Shown here one piece after another: positions 9,242 to 17,044 of a stretch of DNA of 64,000 bases. The translations under genes were made by a program, and so were the position numbers. Position 1 is the stretch's first letter, and every line of letters starts with the position of its first letter. The notes under the pieces were generated by a model that had not been told where the DNA came from, did not search any database, and worked only from the letters and a program-made list of their open reading frames with translations. Origin of the DNA: Desulfocarbo sp964620595 (GTDB lineage Bacteria > Desulfobacterota > Desulfarculia > Desulfarculales > Desulfarculaceae); assembly GCA_964620595.1 (NCBI GenBank), contig CAZUHP010000001.1, positions 124,001-188,000 of the forward strand, read 5' to 3'.

Positions 9242-9264
9242 GCCCGCAGGCGGGCATTTATTTT
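9242..9264 (+). terminator. Second hairpin terminator upstream of fmdB-like gene
   Basis: GCCCG (9242-9246) pairs with CGGGC (9251-9255) around CAGG and is followed by ATTTATTTT. It would insulate the sigma-54 promoter at 9325 from surE read-through. Confidence 0.55.
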
Positions 9265-9324
9265 GCGAACAATTTTCAATGGTTTCCCAAAAACTGCACA
9301 ATTTGGCCCGGCCGATTGCACAAG

Positions 9325-9340
9325 TGGTATGGAAGTTGCC
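9325..9340 (+). promoter_or_regulatory. Sigma-54 (-24/-12) promoter of the FmdB-like gene
   Basis: TGGTATGGAAGTTGCC matches TGGCAYG-N4-TTGCW at nearly all positions with exact GG-N10-GC spacing. It lies 65 bases before the ATG. Almost the same 16-mer precedes other units in this window (32634-32649, 45718-45733). Confidence 0.8.
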
Positions 9341-9404
9341 TATATGAAAAGCAAAAGTTGGAGCGAACCTTCAGACAACCCCCTATCAGCGAGGAGCTCC
9401 GCTC

Positions 9405-9590
9405 ATGCCAGCTTACGAGTATACTTGCCGCTCTTGCCAGGCCCGGGAAGTGCGCATCGCCGGCATTGACGACCACACCGTGGTCTGCGATGCGTGCGGT
9501 CAACCCATGGTGCGCGAGGTGGACGTGGCCACCATCCTGGCCTCCTACGCCCGGCCCAAGGCACCCCCTTCGGAGCAGGTGAGCAGCTAA
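9405..9590 (+). CDS. FmdB-like zinc-ribbon protein
   Basis: A 61-aa protein beginning PAYEYTCRSC, the usual opening of FmdB/CxxC_CxxC_SSSS family proteins. Two cysteine pairs (CRSC and CDAC) should bind one zinc. The family is named for a putative formamidase-operon regulator but is generally uncharacterised. GAGGAG lies eight bases before the ATG. A strong sigma-54 promoter upstream is unusual for this family and suggests it belongs to the same regulon as the flagellar and modification genes to the right, despite sitting 7 kb away among unrelated genes. Confidence 0.75.
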   Translation: MPAYEYTCRSCQAREVRIAGIDDHTVVCDACGQPMVREVDVATILASYARPKAPPSEQVSS

Positions 9591-9622
9591 GCCGCCCCTG
9601 GCGGTAAGCGTGCCTGAACCTT

Positions 9623-9648
9623 ACCCCTGCTGCCCGCGCAGCAGGGGT
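9623..9648 (+). terminator. Hairpin after FmdB-like gene
   Basis: Perfect 10-bp stem ACCCCTGCTG / CAGCAGGGGT around CCCGCG, 33 bases after the stop. No T-run follows, so it may be a weak terminator or mRNA 3' stabiliser. Confidence 0.45.
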
Positions 9649-9762
9649 GAGAGGCGCCTGCCTCCACTTCCCGCCCCTGCCGGCTTGGCAATGCCCGCCG
9701 CCGCCCCCCTCTACCTGGTCCAGCGTATCCTGGCTCTACAGAGTCAGCGTCCACCGCCCCCC

Positions 9763-9970
9763 TGTTAGCCCCCTCGTCCCTGCCCCGTCGCCCGCCCCCC
9801 GTCGTCCCCCCGTCGTCCCCCCGTCGCCCGCCCCCCCCGTCGCCCCCCCCGCCCCCCGTCGCGGGCCCCGGCACCCTCGCTGTGTGCTGGGGCCAATTTT
9901 CGGCTTGGCATGCCAAGGGCAGGGCGACGGGGGGCGGGGGGGGCGACGGGGGGGGCGGGGGGAGGCGGGG
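9763..9970. repeat. C-rich / G-rich mini-repeat block in inverted arrangement
   Basis: The left arm (about 9775-9865) is built of CCCCGTCGCCC-type units, and the right arm (about 9913-9970) of the complementary GGGCGACGGGGG units. About 50 ordinary bases separate them, so the arms could pair into a long hairpin. The block fills the gap between the convergent fmdB-like and lolA genes. The same unit recurs at 15306-15394, 53271-53405 and inside genes at 61193-61240 and 62502-62590. Confidence 0.7.
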
Positions 9971-9978
9971 CAGAGTGC

Positions 9979-10692
9979 CTAGCGGGGTCTGTGGTCGCGC
10001 ACCTTGAAATCAGGTGGCGGGGTGTAGCGGAAGGTGCCTGCAGGCAGCTCGGGGTTCACCTTGAGGTCGTGGAGATGGTACTCGGTGACATCGCCCACCA
10101 GGCTCACGATGCGAAAGCCTTTCAAGGTGAGCTTTTGGGCGTCGAACCACACCACCAGGCGCTTGAGGTCCGCCCGGCGCTCCTTGGGGCTGAGGACCAG
10201 CACCAGCCCGGAATCGGGGGGAAGGTCCGCGGGCGTGGGTTTGACCAGGTGGAAGGCCTGGTCCACCTTGGCCAGGCCGCCCAGGGCGTCCAGCAGGGAT
10301 TGCAGGCCGGTGGTGAACTGCTTCAAGGGGTAGAGGTCGGCCCGGCGGCGCTGGGGGCGGGCCCACCACACGCCCTGGGGGGTGGTGACCACCAACTCGC
10401 GCCGGGGCTTGTCCTGCTCCATGCGCAGGCTCAGGGGCCGTTGCCAGACGAGCCGGCCGGAGGCCCGCACCTGGCGGGCGGACTGGCCGCCCCCGGCCAC
10501 AAAGCGGCTCAAGCGGAGGTAATCCGCGCGCAGGCTATGGATGGTCTGGTAGCGCTGCTGCACCCGGGCGGCCAGCTCGGCGGGCTGGTCCTGGGCCTGG
10601 GGGGCGGGGGGAGCGGCAGCCACGGCCGGTACGGCGGCTAGGGCGCACAGGGCCGCCAGCAGGGAGGCGAGCAGGGTCATCGTGCGTTTCAT
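9979..10692 (-). CDS. lolA: Outer-membrane lipoprotein carrier LolA
   Basis: A 237-aa periplasmic chaperone that takes lipoproteins from LolCDE and delivers them to the outer membrane. Signal peptide at residues 1 to about 26 (KRTMTLLASLLAALCALAAV ending AVAAA). The mature part has the LolA pattern: a helix with RYQTIHSLRADYLRLS, then SGRLVWQRPLSLRME, a strand WW, and the late VWFDAQKLTLKGFRIVSLVGDVTEYHLHDLKVNPELPAGTFRY segment, here with the usual LolA-type 'F-x-P' ending. It lies next to an assembly gap, which does not interrupt it. The GC-rich repeat block is just downstream. Confidence 0.85.
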   Translation of the reverse strand: MKRTMTLLASLLAALCALAAVPAVAAAPPAPQAQDQPAELAARVQQRYQTIHSLRADYLRLSRFVAGGGQSARQVRASGRLVWQRPLSLRMEQDKPRRELVVTTPQGVWWARPQRRRADLYPLKQFTTGLQSLLDALGGLAKVDQAFHLVKPTPADLPPDSGLVLVLSPKERRADLKRLVVWFDAQKLTLKGFRIVSLVGDVTEYHLHDLKVNPELPAGTFRYTPPPDFKVRDHRPR

Positions 10693-10879
10693 GTCGTGAT
10701 CCCGTTTGGTTGGCAGCCTGATCGNNNNNNNNNNNNNNNNNNNNNNNNNNNNNNNNNNNNNNNNNNNNNNNNNNNNNNNNNNNNNNNNNNNNNNNNNNNN
10801 NNNNNNNNNNNNNNNNNNNNNNNNAGCAGGGTCATCGTGCGTTTCATGTCGTGATCCCGTTTGGTTGGCAGCCTGATCG
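10670..10879. other. Scaffold gap flanked by identical 55-base ends
   Basis: N run at 10725-10824. The 55 bases before it (10670-10724) are identical to the 55 after it (10825-10879). This is the pattern of two contigs that overlap by one assembly k-mer and were joined with a fixed 100-N spacer. The real sequence probably has a single copy and no gap. Confidence 0.85.
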
Positions 10880-11106
10880 CAACAGGGCGACTGGCGCCTA
10901 GTCTACCAGAGCGGGGCAGTGCTTGGCGAGCCTGGCTGGCGCGCCCGGGCCGGTGGGGCGAAAAAAAGTAGCTATAAAGTAGCTAAACATGCTATGGTCT
11001 GATTCGCACTCGGGCCACGGTGGTTCTATCGACAGGGCAAGAGGAGGGGAGCCGCCGAAAGGCTTGGTGCTGCGGGGTCGGGCCCTGAAAGGGCCCGGCC
11101 CTGTGT
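10880..11106. other. Intergenic region between gap and nhaA 3' end
   Basis: Together with the gap this gives over 300 bases without a gene. AAGTAGCTA occurs twice near 10967-10984 in an A-rich stretch. A GC-rich hairpin adjoins nhaA (annotated separately). No coding region is supported. Confidence 0.4.
11075..11101 (-). terminator. GC-rich hairpin after nhaA
   Basis: GGGTCGGGCCCT (11075-11086) pairs with AGGGCCCGGCCC (11090-11101) around GAA with one G-T wobble, just after the nhaA stop on the minus strand. It lacks a T-run. Confidence 0.45.
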
Positions 11107-12459
11107 TTAGGTGGTCGGGGCCTCTCCGGCTTTGGCCAGCACCAGCCAGCCCAGCACGCCGCTCACCAGCGAACCCGCGATGATGCCTATCTTGGCGGTC
11201 TCCAGCAGGGAAGGCTCGGGCAAGCCCAGGCTGGCGATGAAGATGGACATGGTAAAGCCTATGCCGCACAGGCAACTGGCCCCGTAGATATGCCGCCAGG
11301 AGGCGCCCGCCAGGGGCCGGGCCCAGCCCAGGCGGATGCTCAGCCAGGCCAGCAGCATCACGCCGATCTGCTTGCCGGCCACCAGGCCGGCGGCCACCCC
11401 CAGGGCCAGGGGGTGGGCCAGGGTGTCCAGGACCCCGCCGCCCAGGGACACGCCCGCGTTGGCCAGGGCGAACAGGGGGATGATGGCGTAGGCCACCCAG
11501 GGGTGGTGGGCGTGCTCCAGCCGCTGGAGGGGCGGCTCCAACTTCAAGCGGGCGGCTTTCAGGGCGTGCAGCAGGGAGTGCTGGTGGTGATCGCGCAGCA
11601 CCGATCGGCCCGGCTCCACCCCGGCCGCCTCGAACCGGTCCAGGAGCTTCCGGGAGGAGTCCAGGAAGTCCCGGGGGTTGGCGCGTTGGGAGGCGGGGAT
11701 GGTCATGGCCGCCAGCACCCCGCCGATGGTGGCGTGCATCCCGGACTTGAGGAAGGCCAGCCAGAGCAGGAGGCCGAGCACCCAGTACACCAGGGGCTGC
11801 CGCACGTCCAGGAGATTGCAGGCGATCATCAGGGCCAGGATGACTCCGGCCGCCAGCAGGAAGGCCCAGTATATCTGGGAGGTGTAGAACACGGCGATGA
11901 TCAGCACCGCGCCCAGGTCGTCGGCAATGGCCAGGGCGGTGAGGAACACTTTCAAGCAGGTGGGCACCCTCTTGCCCAGCAGGGAGAGGATGCCCAGGGC
12001 AAAGGCGATGTCCGTGGCCATGGGGATGCCCCAACCGCTTGCCGCGGGGCCGCTGGGGTTGATGAGCAGGTAGATGGCGGCCGGCGCCACCATGCCGCCT
12101 ATGGCCGCCGCGATGGGCAGCGCCGCCCGCCGGGCAGAGGAAAGCTCGCCCACCAGGACCTCCCGCTTGATCTCCAGGCCCACGGTGAAGAAAAACACGG
12201 CCATCAGCCCGTCATTGATCCAGAGCAGCAGTGGCTTGGACAGCTCCAGGCTGCCCAGGGCCAGGGTGAGCCTGGTTTTCCAGATGGCCTGATAGAGCGG
12301 GGCCCAGGGCGAGTTGGCCCAGACCAGGGCGGCCAGGGTGGCCGCCATGAGCAGGAGGCCGGCGGCGGATTCGGCCTTGAAGAAGTCCTGGAACAGGCCG
12401 GAGGAGGTCTCGGCCGGGGTGTCTGGGGCCTGGCTTGCCGCGGGGGAGGTGATCGCCAT
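11107..12459 (-). CDS. nhaA: Na+/H+ antiporter NhaA
   Basis: A 450-aa inner-membrane antiporter that exports Na+ in exchange for protons. The transport-site aspartates are present: the ATDIAFALG segment (TM4) and the ALAIADDLGAV segment (TM5, the Asp pair corresponding to E. coli Asp163-Asp164). FFFTVGLEIKREVLVGEL is the typical NhaA motif, and about 11-12 hydrophobic segments span most of the chain. The ATG at 12459 (protein starts MAITSPAAS) is preferred; the longer frame begins with a TTG at 12486. The central loop (about 260-300, HHQHSLLHALKAARLKLEPPLQ) is as in longer NhaA forms. The gene follows an eRF1-like gene in the same direction, 84 bases apart. Confidence 0.95.
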   Translation of the reverse strand: MAITSPAASQAPDTPAETSSGLFQDFFKAESAAGLLLMAATLAALVWANSPWAPLYQAIWKTRLTLALGSLELSKPLLLWINDGLMAVFFFTVGLEIKREVLVGELSSARRAALPIAAAIGGMVAPAAIYLLINPSGPAASGWGIPMATDIAFALGILSLLGKRVPTCLKVFLTALAIADDLGAVLIIAVFYTSQIYWAFLLAAGVILALMIACNLLDVRQPLVYWVLGLLLWLAFLKSGMHATIGGVLAAMTIPASQRANPRDFLDSSRKLLDRFEAAGVEPGRSVLRDHHQHSLLHALKAARLKLEPPLQRLEHAHHPWVAYAIIPLFALANAGVSLGGGVLDTLAHPLALGVAAGLVAGKQIGVMLLAWLSIRLGWARPLAGASWRHIYGASCLCGIGFTMSIFIASLGLPEPSLLETAKIGIIAGSLVSGVLGWLVLAKAGEAPTT

Positions 12460-12543
12460 GGGGTGCCTTTCGCCTGGGTTGCCCAAAAGCCGGCCCCGAG
12501 ACTGGATAGCCTCCGGGCCGGGGTGGTTGTCAAGGGCGTGGCG

Positions 12544-13671
12544 CTAGGCGTAGCGCAACAGGGCCGCGATGTCGCCGAGCTGGTCCAACTGGGAGGGCCC
12601 CTCGATCTGCTCCAAGGTGGCGCCGGACTCCAGGGCCCTGGCCACGGCCAGGTTCACCACGTCCGAGATTGGCGTCATTTTCTCGCCGCACAGGGGACAC
12701 TCGCCGGCCACGTGGCGCAGCCGCCCGCAGGAGGGGCAGGAGCCGCCCGGCGCGGTGTAGCCCCGGCGCACGAACAGGGTGTGTACCTGGCCGCCGTAGA
12801 GCGAGGCCAAGACCTGGTTCAAGCCGGTGGCCGCCTGGCCGCCGGGGCCCAGGTTGTCGGCCAGGGTGGCCAGCAGCCGCTCCTGGCGCCGGCGCCGGGC
12901 CGCGGGCTGGGCCTGGGCCACCTGCCGGCTCACCTGGTTCAGGGAGGCGCCGGCCTCGCAGATGAAGCTGCCGCCCAGGCGCTCCTCCAGATAGGGGTGG
13001 AGCTGGCCCAGAAAGGCGTCCACCGCGCTCTTGGGGCCGCCCACCAGGATCTGCTGGCAGTCCCTTTGCTCGCACATGGCCATGAGCTTGTTGTTCACCT
13101 CCTTGAACAGCCGGCCCATGGCTTCGTCGGCCCGGCGGGAACTGCGCTTGTCATCGGCGCGGCTCCGGTCGCCGTCGCGCTCCAAGGGCGCGGCCTCGCT
13201 GGACATCGCCAAGTCCTCCTGTTCGGCCAACTGGCCCAGGAAGCCCTCGAAGAAGCGTGCCCGCCGCTTGTCCAGCACCACCACCAGGGTGCGGCAGTGG
13301 TCCCCGGCCAGGGCGGCCAGGGGGCGGATGTAGGGTGCGGGCCCCAGCTCCATCAGGTTGGGCACCGACAGGGGCAAGGTATGGGCGGCAAACACCTCGC
13401 GGGCCGAGCAGGTGAACAGGGCCAGGCCCCGGTGCGGCCCGGAGGGAAGCTCCTCCACGTAGCGCACCATGCGCTCCACGTCTGGCTCCAGCTCTTTCCA
13501 GAACTCGGCCGAGCCGTTGTTGTTCATCTGCTGTTCTTTGTTTTTCAACATTTGGGCCAGGGCCTGCAAGCGGCCCTCGCGCGGGGAATCCAAGGCCAGG
13601 TAAAGGCTGAGGGTGTGGTGGGGCCGGGTGTCGATTCCGGCGAGCTGGTGCAGATCAATGGTGTGGGTCAT
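12544..13671 (-). CDS. Bacterial archaeo-eukaryotic release-factor-like protein (baeRF), zinc ribbon
   Basis: A 375-aa cytosolic protein with the layout of bacterial eRF1-like (baeRF) proteins: an N-terminal region with LSLYLALDSPREGRL, a middle segment with LVVVLDKRRARFFEGFLG, and an acidic/basic linker. An L7Ae-like C-terminal region (QQILVGGPKSAVDAFLGQL ... ICEAGASLNQV) ends with a zinc ribbon CPSCGRLRHVAGECPLCGE. The final ALESGATLEQIEGPSQLDQLGDIAALLRY matches the eRF1-type end (GG/ALLRY). The start at 13671 is supported by GGAGGTG seven bases upstream. The catalytic GGQ motif of true release factors is not present, so peptidyl-tRNA hydrolysis is doubtful. A ribosome-associated stress or rescue role is inference only. 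Confidence 0.7.
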   Translation of the reverse strand: MTHTIDLHQLAGIDTRPHHTLSLYLALDSPREGRLQALAQMLKNKEQQMNNNGSAEFWKELEPDVERMVRYVEELPSGPHRGLALFTCSAREVFAAHTLPLSVPNLMELGPAPYIRPLAALAGDHCRTLVVVLDKRRARFFEGFLGQLAEQEDLAMSSEAAPLERDGDRSRADDKRSSRRADEAMGRLFKEVNNKLMAMCEQRDCQQILVGGPKSAVDAFLGQLHPYLEERLGGSFICEAGASLNQVSRQVAQAQPAARRRRQERLLATLADNLGPGGQAATGLNQVLASLYGGQVHTLFVRRGYTAPGGSCPSCGRLRHVAGECPLCGEKMTPISDVVNLAVARALESGATLEQIEGPSQLDQLGDIAALLRYA

Positions 13672-14059
13672 AGACTTCACCTCCGCCAAAAGGGGTGCGG
13701 TTTGAGGCCCTTACAGGGCCGGATCTGCCTGGGCTCCGGGCGTGGGGGGCTTGGGACATGCCCCTGGGGGGTCGGCGGCGGCCGCAGACTGCCGCCTGGG
13801 AGAGATAAGGAGTGAATGGGGCTGCGCCGTCCACTGACGGGCCGGGCATAGCGCCTCCATGGGTTGGCTGGCCAGAGGCAATCCGCCTCCTATAAATCCA
13901 GACTAGCGCCCCCTGCCGAACGGGTCAAGGCCCATCTTGGGCCCAAACGGGCCCCGCCCCAGCCGTCCCGCCGGGGGGCTTACATTTCGGGGTTTTATAG
14001 CCAAGCCCAATTTTGTATTATGTGGCGGTACCTTTTGTCCTTCCTTGAGGAAAAGCACG
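13672..14059. other. Divergent intergenic region, eRF1-like / pseudo-receiver genes
   Basis: 388 bases. The ribosome sites of both genes are at the two ends. An AT-rich patch near 13993-14030 (TTTATAG, TTTTGTATTATG) may hold a promoter for the plus-strand gene, with TATTAT preceded by TG as an extended -10. No sigma-54 match and no coding region seen. Confidence 0.4.
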
Positions 14060-15289
14060 GTGAAATTCAGTTACCGCAACATGAGCCTTCTGCTGGTGGA
14101 TGCGGTGTCCCAGGCCATGGACACCCTCCAGGACTTTGTGCGGGACCACCAGTTCTACCGGGTGTGGACCGCCCGCTCGGTGGAGGAGGCCTGGCAAATA
14201 CTCAAGGACGAGGACAAGCCCGTGACCTTGGTGATCACGGCCTGGAAGATGCAGCCCCAGAGCGGCTTCCAACTGGTGGAGAAGATACGCAGTGACCCCC
14301 AGTTGAAGGACATGCTGGTGCTTATGATGCGCGACCGGCGCGACAAGCACGTGGAGGAGCAGGGCAATAAGCTGGGCGTCAACGGCTACATCCCCTTGCC
14401 CCTGGAAGCCAAGAGCGCGGTGGCCGAGATCGAAAGGCTCCTGGACCCCCTGGTGGACGACACCGAGGAGGAGTTCCTCAAGAACATCCACGAGGCACGC
14501 ATAGCCACCCGCAAGGAGAAATGGGACCGGGCCGAGAAGCATTTCCGCGCCGCCCTGGCGGCCAAGAACGACGAAGAGGCCCAGATGGGGCTGGCCAAGG
14601 CGCTGAAGATGAAGGGCGATCTGGCCGGGGCTGAAAAGTGCTACATGGCCGCCCTCCGCCTCAACCCCCAGAACCTGAAGGCCTACGTGGGCCTGGCCGA
14701 CGTGTACCAGGGCGCCGACCGCCTGACCGAAGCCTTCAAGGTCCTGGCCATGGCGGTGACCATGGCCAAGAAGATGAAAGCCAGCGGCGCCACCCAGGCC
14801 AGCCTGTTCTTTTACATAGGCGAGCTGGCCCTGCGGCTGAAGCGCCTGAAAGAGGCCCTGGGCTACTTCCGCCAGGTGGGCGAGATGAACACCACCGACG
14901 CGGAGCTGCAGGTCAAGATCGGCGACACCCTTTCCGCCCACGAATACCTGGCCGAGGCCGAGGAGTTCTATCAACTGGCCCTCAAGATGAACCCCGAGCT
15001 GGCCCACGTGTACAACCGCCTGGGCATGGCCTACCGCCGCCAGAAGAAGTTCGACCAGGCCCTGAACCTCTACCGCCGCGCCCTGGCCTTCCACCCCGAG
15101 GACGAGCACCTGCATTACAACATAGCCCGGGTCTATTGGGAGACAGAGGACTTCAAGCACGCGGCCGAAACCTTGGCCAAGGCCCTGAAGCTGAACCCGG
15201 AGTTCACCGAGGCCCGCAAGCTCCTGGACGTGGTGCTGCAAAAGCTGGGCTACCAGCCCGGCGGCAACAACGCCCAGCCCGACGCGTAA
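14060..15289 (+). CDS. Pseudo-receiver domain plus TPR protein
   Basis: A 409-aa cytosolic protein. Residues about 8-132 have a CheY-like fold (SLLLVDAVSQAMDTLQDFV, LVITAWKMQPQSGFQL, GVNGYIPLPLE) but lack the phosphorylation residues. The phospho-acceptor Asp is Ala (VITAWKM where active proteins have VITDWxM), the N-terminal acidic pair is reduced to one Asp, and the switch Lys is Leu (IPLP for V/IxKP). Residues about 140-395 are about six to seven TPR units (e.g. KAYVGLADVYQGADRLTEAF, AHVYNRLGMAYRRQKKFDQALNLYRRALAFHP). It is most likely a phosphorylation-independent protein-binding scaffold. The GTG start is preferred because GAGG lies nine bases upstream. Confidence 0.8.
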   Translation: MKFSYRNMSLLLVDAVSQAMDTLQDFVRDHQFYRVWTARSVEEAWQILKDEDKPVTLVITAWKMQPQSGFQLVEKIRSDPQLKDMLVLMMRDRRDKHVEEQGNKLGVNGYIPLPLEAKSAVAEIERLLDPLVDDTEEEFLKNIHEARIATRKEKWDRAEKHFRAALAAKNDEEAQMGLAKALKMKGDLAGAEKCYMAALRLNPQNLKAYVGLADVYQGADRLTEAFKVLAMAVTMAKKMKASGATQASLFFYIGELALRLKRLKEALGYFRQVGEMNTTDAELQVKIGDTLSAHEYLAEAEEFYQLALKMNPELAHVYNRLGMAYRRQKKFDQALNLYRRALAFHPEDEHLHYNIARVYWETEDFKHAAETLAKALKLNPEFTEARKLLDVVLQKLGYQPGGNNAQPDA

Positions 15290-15305
15290 CCCGGCCCCCG
15301 CTCCC

Positions 15306-15394
15306 AGGGGGGCGACGGGGGGCGACGGGGGGGCGGGGGGCGACAGGGGGGCGACGGGGGCGGGGGGCAAAGAGGGCGGAGACAGGGGGGGATG
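15306..15394. repeat. G-rich mini-repeat block
   Basis: Repeated GGGGGCGACG units with variable G runs, between the pseudo-receiver gene and the epimerase gene. Related to the blocks at 9763-9970 and 53271-53405. The multiple G runs of 4 or more could form G-quadruplexes. Confidence 0.7.
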
Positions 15395-15509
15395 GCACCG
15401 GCAGGCCGGCCAGGGCCGGCAGGGTGGCAGGGTGAGGGGAAGTCCCTCGCGCCGTTTCGCCGGGGCCTTTGTCTTGGCGGCAACCACCACCTTTCTCCCC
15501 GTGGATCCC

Positions 15510-16643
15510 ATGAGCGAATCAACCCCCAAATACCTGCACCTGGTGGCTGCGGCCCGGCCCAACTTCATGAAGGTGGCCCCGCTTCACCGCGCCCTGGCTT
15601 CCCAGGACTGGGTGCGGGCCGAGATCATCCACACCGGCCAGCACTATGACCCCAACATGTCGGGGAGCTTTTTCCGCGACCTGGGCCTGCCCCGGCCGGC
15701 GGTGCACCTGGGGGTGGGCAGCGGCAGCCACGCCCAACAGACCGGCCGCACTCTCATGGCCTACGAGGAGGTGCTTCTCGAGCGACCGCCCGAGCTGGTG
15801 GTGGTGGTGGGCGATGTCAACGCCACCCTGGCCGCCACCCTGGCCGCGGTCAAGCTGGGCGTGCCGGTGGCCCACCTGGAGGCCGGGTTGCGCTCGTTCG
15901 ACCGCACCATGCCCGAGGAGATCAACCGGGTGGTCACCGACGCCCTGGCCGACCTCTTGTGGACCCCCTCGCCCGATGCGGACCAGAACCTGGCCCGGGA
16001 GGGGGTGCCCGGCCGGGTGGTCAGGGTGGGCAACATCATGATCGATAGCCTGGAGATGATGCGCCCCCGGATCGAGGCCGAGGACACGCCCCGCTCCCTG
16101 GGCCTGGAGCCGGGCGGCTATGGCCTGGTCACCCTGCACCGTCCGGCCAACGTGGACCACCCCCCTACCCTGGGGCTCATCTGCCGCACCCTCATGGACC
16201 TGGCCCGGCGCCTGCCCTTGGTCTTCCCGGTGCATCCCCGCACCCAAAAGCGCCTGCAAGAGTCCGGCCTGTGGAACGAGATGAGCCGGGCCCCGGGCCT
16301 GCGCCTGCTGGAACCCCTGAGCTATGTGCCCTTCATGAGCCTGTTGTGGCGGGCCCGCCTGGCCATCACCGACTCGGGCGGCATCCAGGAGGAAACCACC
16401 TACCTGGGCATTCCCTGCCTCACACTCCGGCCCAACACCGAGCGGCCCATCACCATCAGCCAGGGCACCAACCGCCTCTGCCAGCCCCAGGAGCTGGCCG
16501 CCAGGGTGGAAGAGGCCCTGGCCGGCGGCACGACGCCCGGACCCGCCCCCCCCGCCCCCCCCGCCCCCCCCGTGCCCGAGCTGTGGGACGGCCGCACCGC
16601 CGGGCGGGTGGTGGCCTCCCTCCGGGAGTTCCTGGGAGCATAG
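15510..16643 (+). CDS. wecB: UDP-N-acetylglucosamine 2-epimerase (non-hydrolysing)
   Basis: A 377-aa cytosolic enzyme converting UDP-GlcNAc to UDP-ManNAc, a precursor for ManNAc-containing glycans. Family motifs are clear: HTGQHYD, VVGDVNATLAATLAA, HLEAGLRSFDRTMPEEINR, VTLHRPANVD, and SDSGGIQEE-like TDSGGIQEETTYLG. Upstream in-frame codons could add residues, but MSESTPKYLHLVAAARPN is the natural N-terminus. Near the C-terminus (about 345-358) is an unusual Pro/Ala run (APPAPPAPPVP) encoded by a C-rich stretch that resembles the mini-repeats around it. It is the first clear sugar-nucleotide enzyme of the glycan island to the right. Confidence 0.9.
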   Translation: MSESTPKYLHLVAAARPNFMKVAPLHRALASQDWVRAEIIHTGQHYDPNMSGSFFRDLGLPRPAVHLGVGSGSHAQQTGRTLMAYEEVLLERPPELVVVVGDVNATLAATLAAVKLGVPVAHLEAGLRSFDRTMPEEINRVVTDALADLLWTPSPDADQNLAREGVPGRVVRVGNIMIDSLEMMRPRIEAEDTPRSLGLEPGGYGLVTLHRPANVDHPPTLGLICRTLMDLARRLPLVFPVHPRTQKRLQESGLWNEMSRAPGLRLLEPLSYVPFMSLLWRARLAITDSGGIQEETTYLGIPCLTLRPNTERPITISQGTNRLCQPQELAARVEEALAGGTTPGPAPPAPPAPPVPELWDGRTAGRVVASLREFLGA

Positions 16644-16668
16644 GCCGGCGCCTGCCTCCCTGGGGAGG

Positions 16669-16685
16669 TCGGCGCGATGCGCCGA
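16669..16685 (+). terminator. Small hairpin after epimerase gene
   Basis: TCGGCGC / GCGCCGA, a 7-bp stem around GAT, 26 bases after the stop. No T-run; may be a weak terminator. Confidence 0.3.
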
Positions 16686-16831
16686 GCCCCCACCAGACCT
16701 TGCATTGCCGGAACATTTTTCCCTTCCTTCCATGATTATTGACGCCGCCCTGTGCGGCCCACCATGGAGGTTTTGTTTGTTTTATCTATTGATATTAAGT
16801 GGTTGTTTACTCAAGCCATCTCTTGTTTTGC

Positions 16832-16847
16832 TGGCATAAATTCTGCA
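16832..16847 (+). promoter_or_regulatory. Sigma-54 promoter of the carbamoyltransferase operon
   Basis: TGGCATAAATTCTGCA: GG-N10-GC spacing is exact, with TGGCAT at -24 and CTGCA at -12. It lies in a noticeably AT-rich patch 44 bases before the first small gene of the operon. Confidence 0.65.
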
Positions 16848-16890
16848 TGGATCCAAGGTGCCCTAATTCGATCCAGAAAGGAATGTCGAC

Positions 16891-17028
16891 ATGGAATCGA
16901 AGGAATTGCGGGAAATAATAAATAAAATCAAAGAAATGGCCCGAGAGGCCGAAAAAGAGGAGGCAGCCTCCACCTCCAATTGGTGTGCGCCTAGGTCGAC
17001 CGAGCCCAACTTGAAGAGCCGGTATTAG
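16891..17028 (+). CDS. Small acidic/helical protein before carbamoyltransferase
   Basis: A 45-codon frame not related to any family I recognise. It starts with ATG after AAGGA (eight bases upstream), encodes a charged amphipathic helix (ESKELREIINKIKEMARE, then AEKEEAAS), and ends 16 bases before the carbamoyltransferase start. Its codons (ATA, AAT, AAA, ATC) are far more AT-rich than the neighbours. Position between a sigma-54 promoter and the enzyme gene suggests a translated leader or a small partner protein. It could be a non-functional frame, but the ribosome site and spacing favour expression. Confidence 0.55.
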   Translation: MESKELREIINKIKEMAREAEKEEAASTSNWCAPRSTEPNLKSRY

Positions 17029-17044
17029 GGTCAGGAGGTTCATT

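Noticed and set aside
11290..13815. Plus-strand open frame of 841 codons over nhaA and the eRF1-like gene
   Set aside because: Antisense to two well-supported genes, low-complexity Gly/Gln/Val composition.
15306..15394. CRISPR-like repeat array
   Set aside because: Units are short G-rich runs without fixed repeat length or unique spacers; no cas genes.
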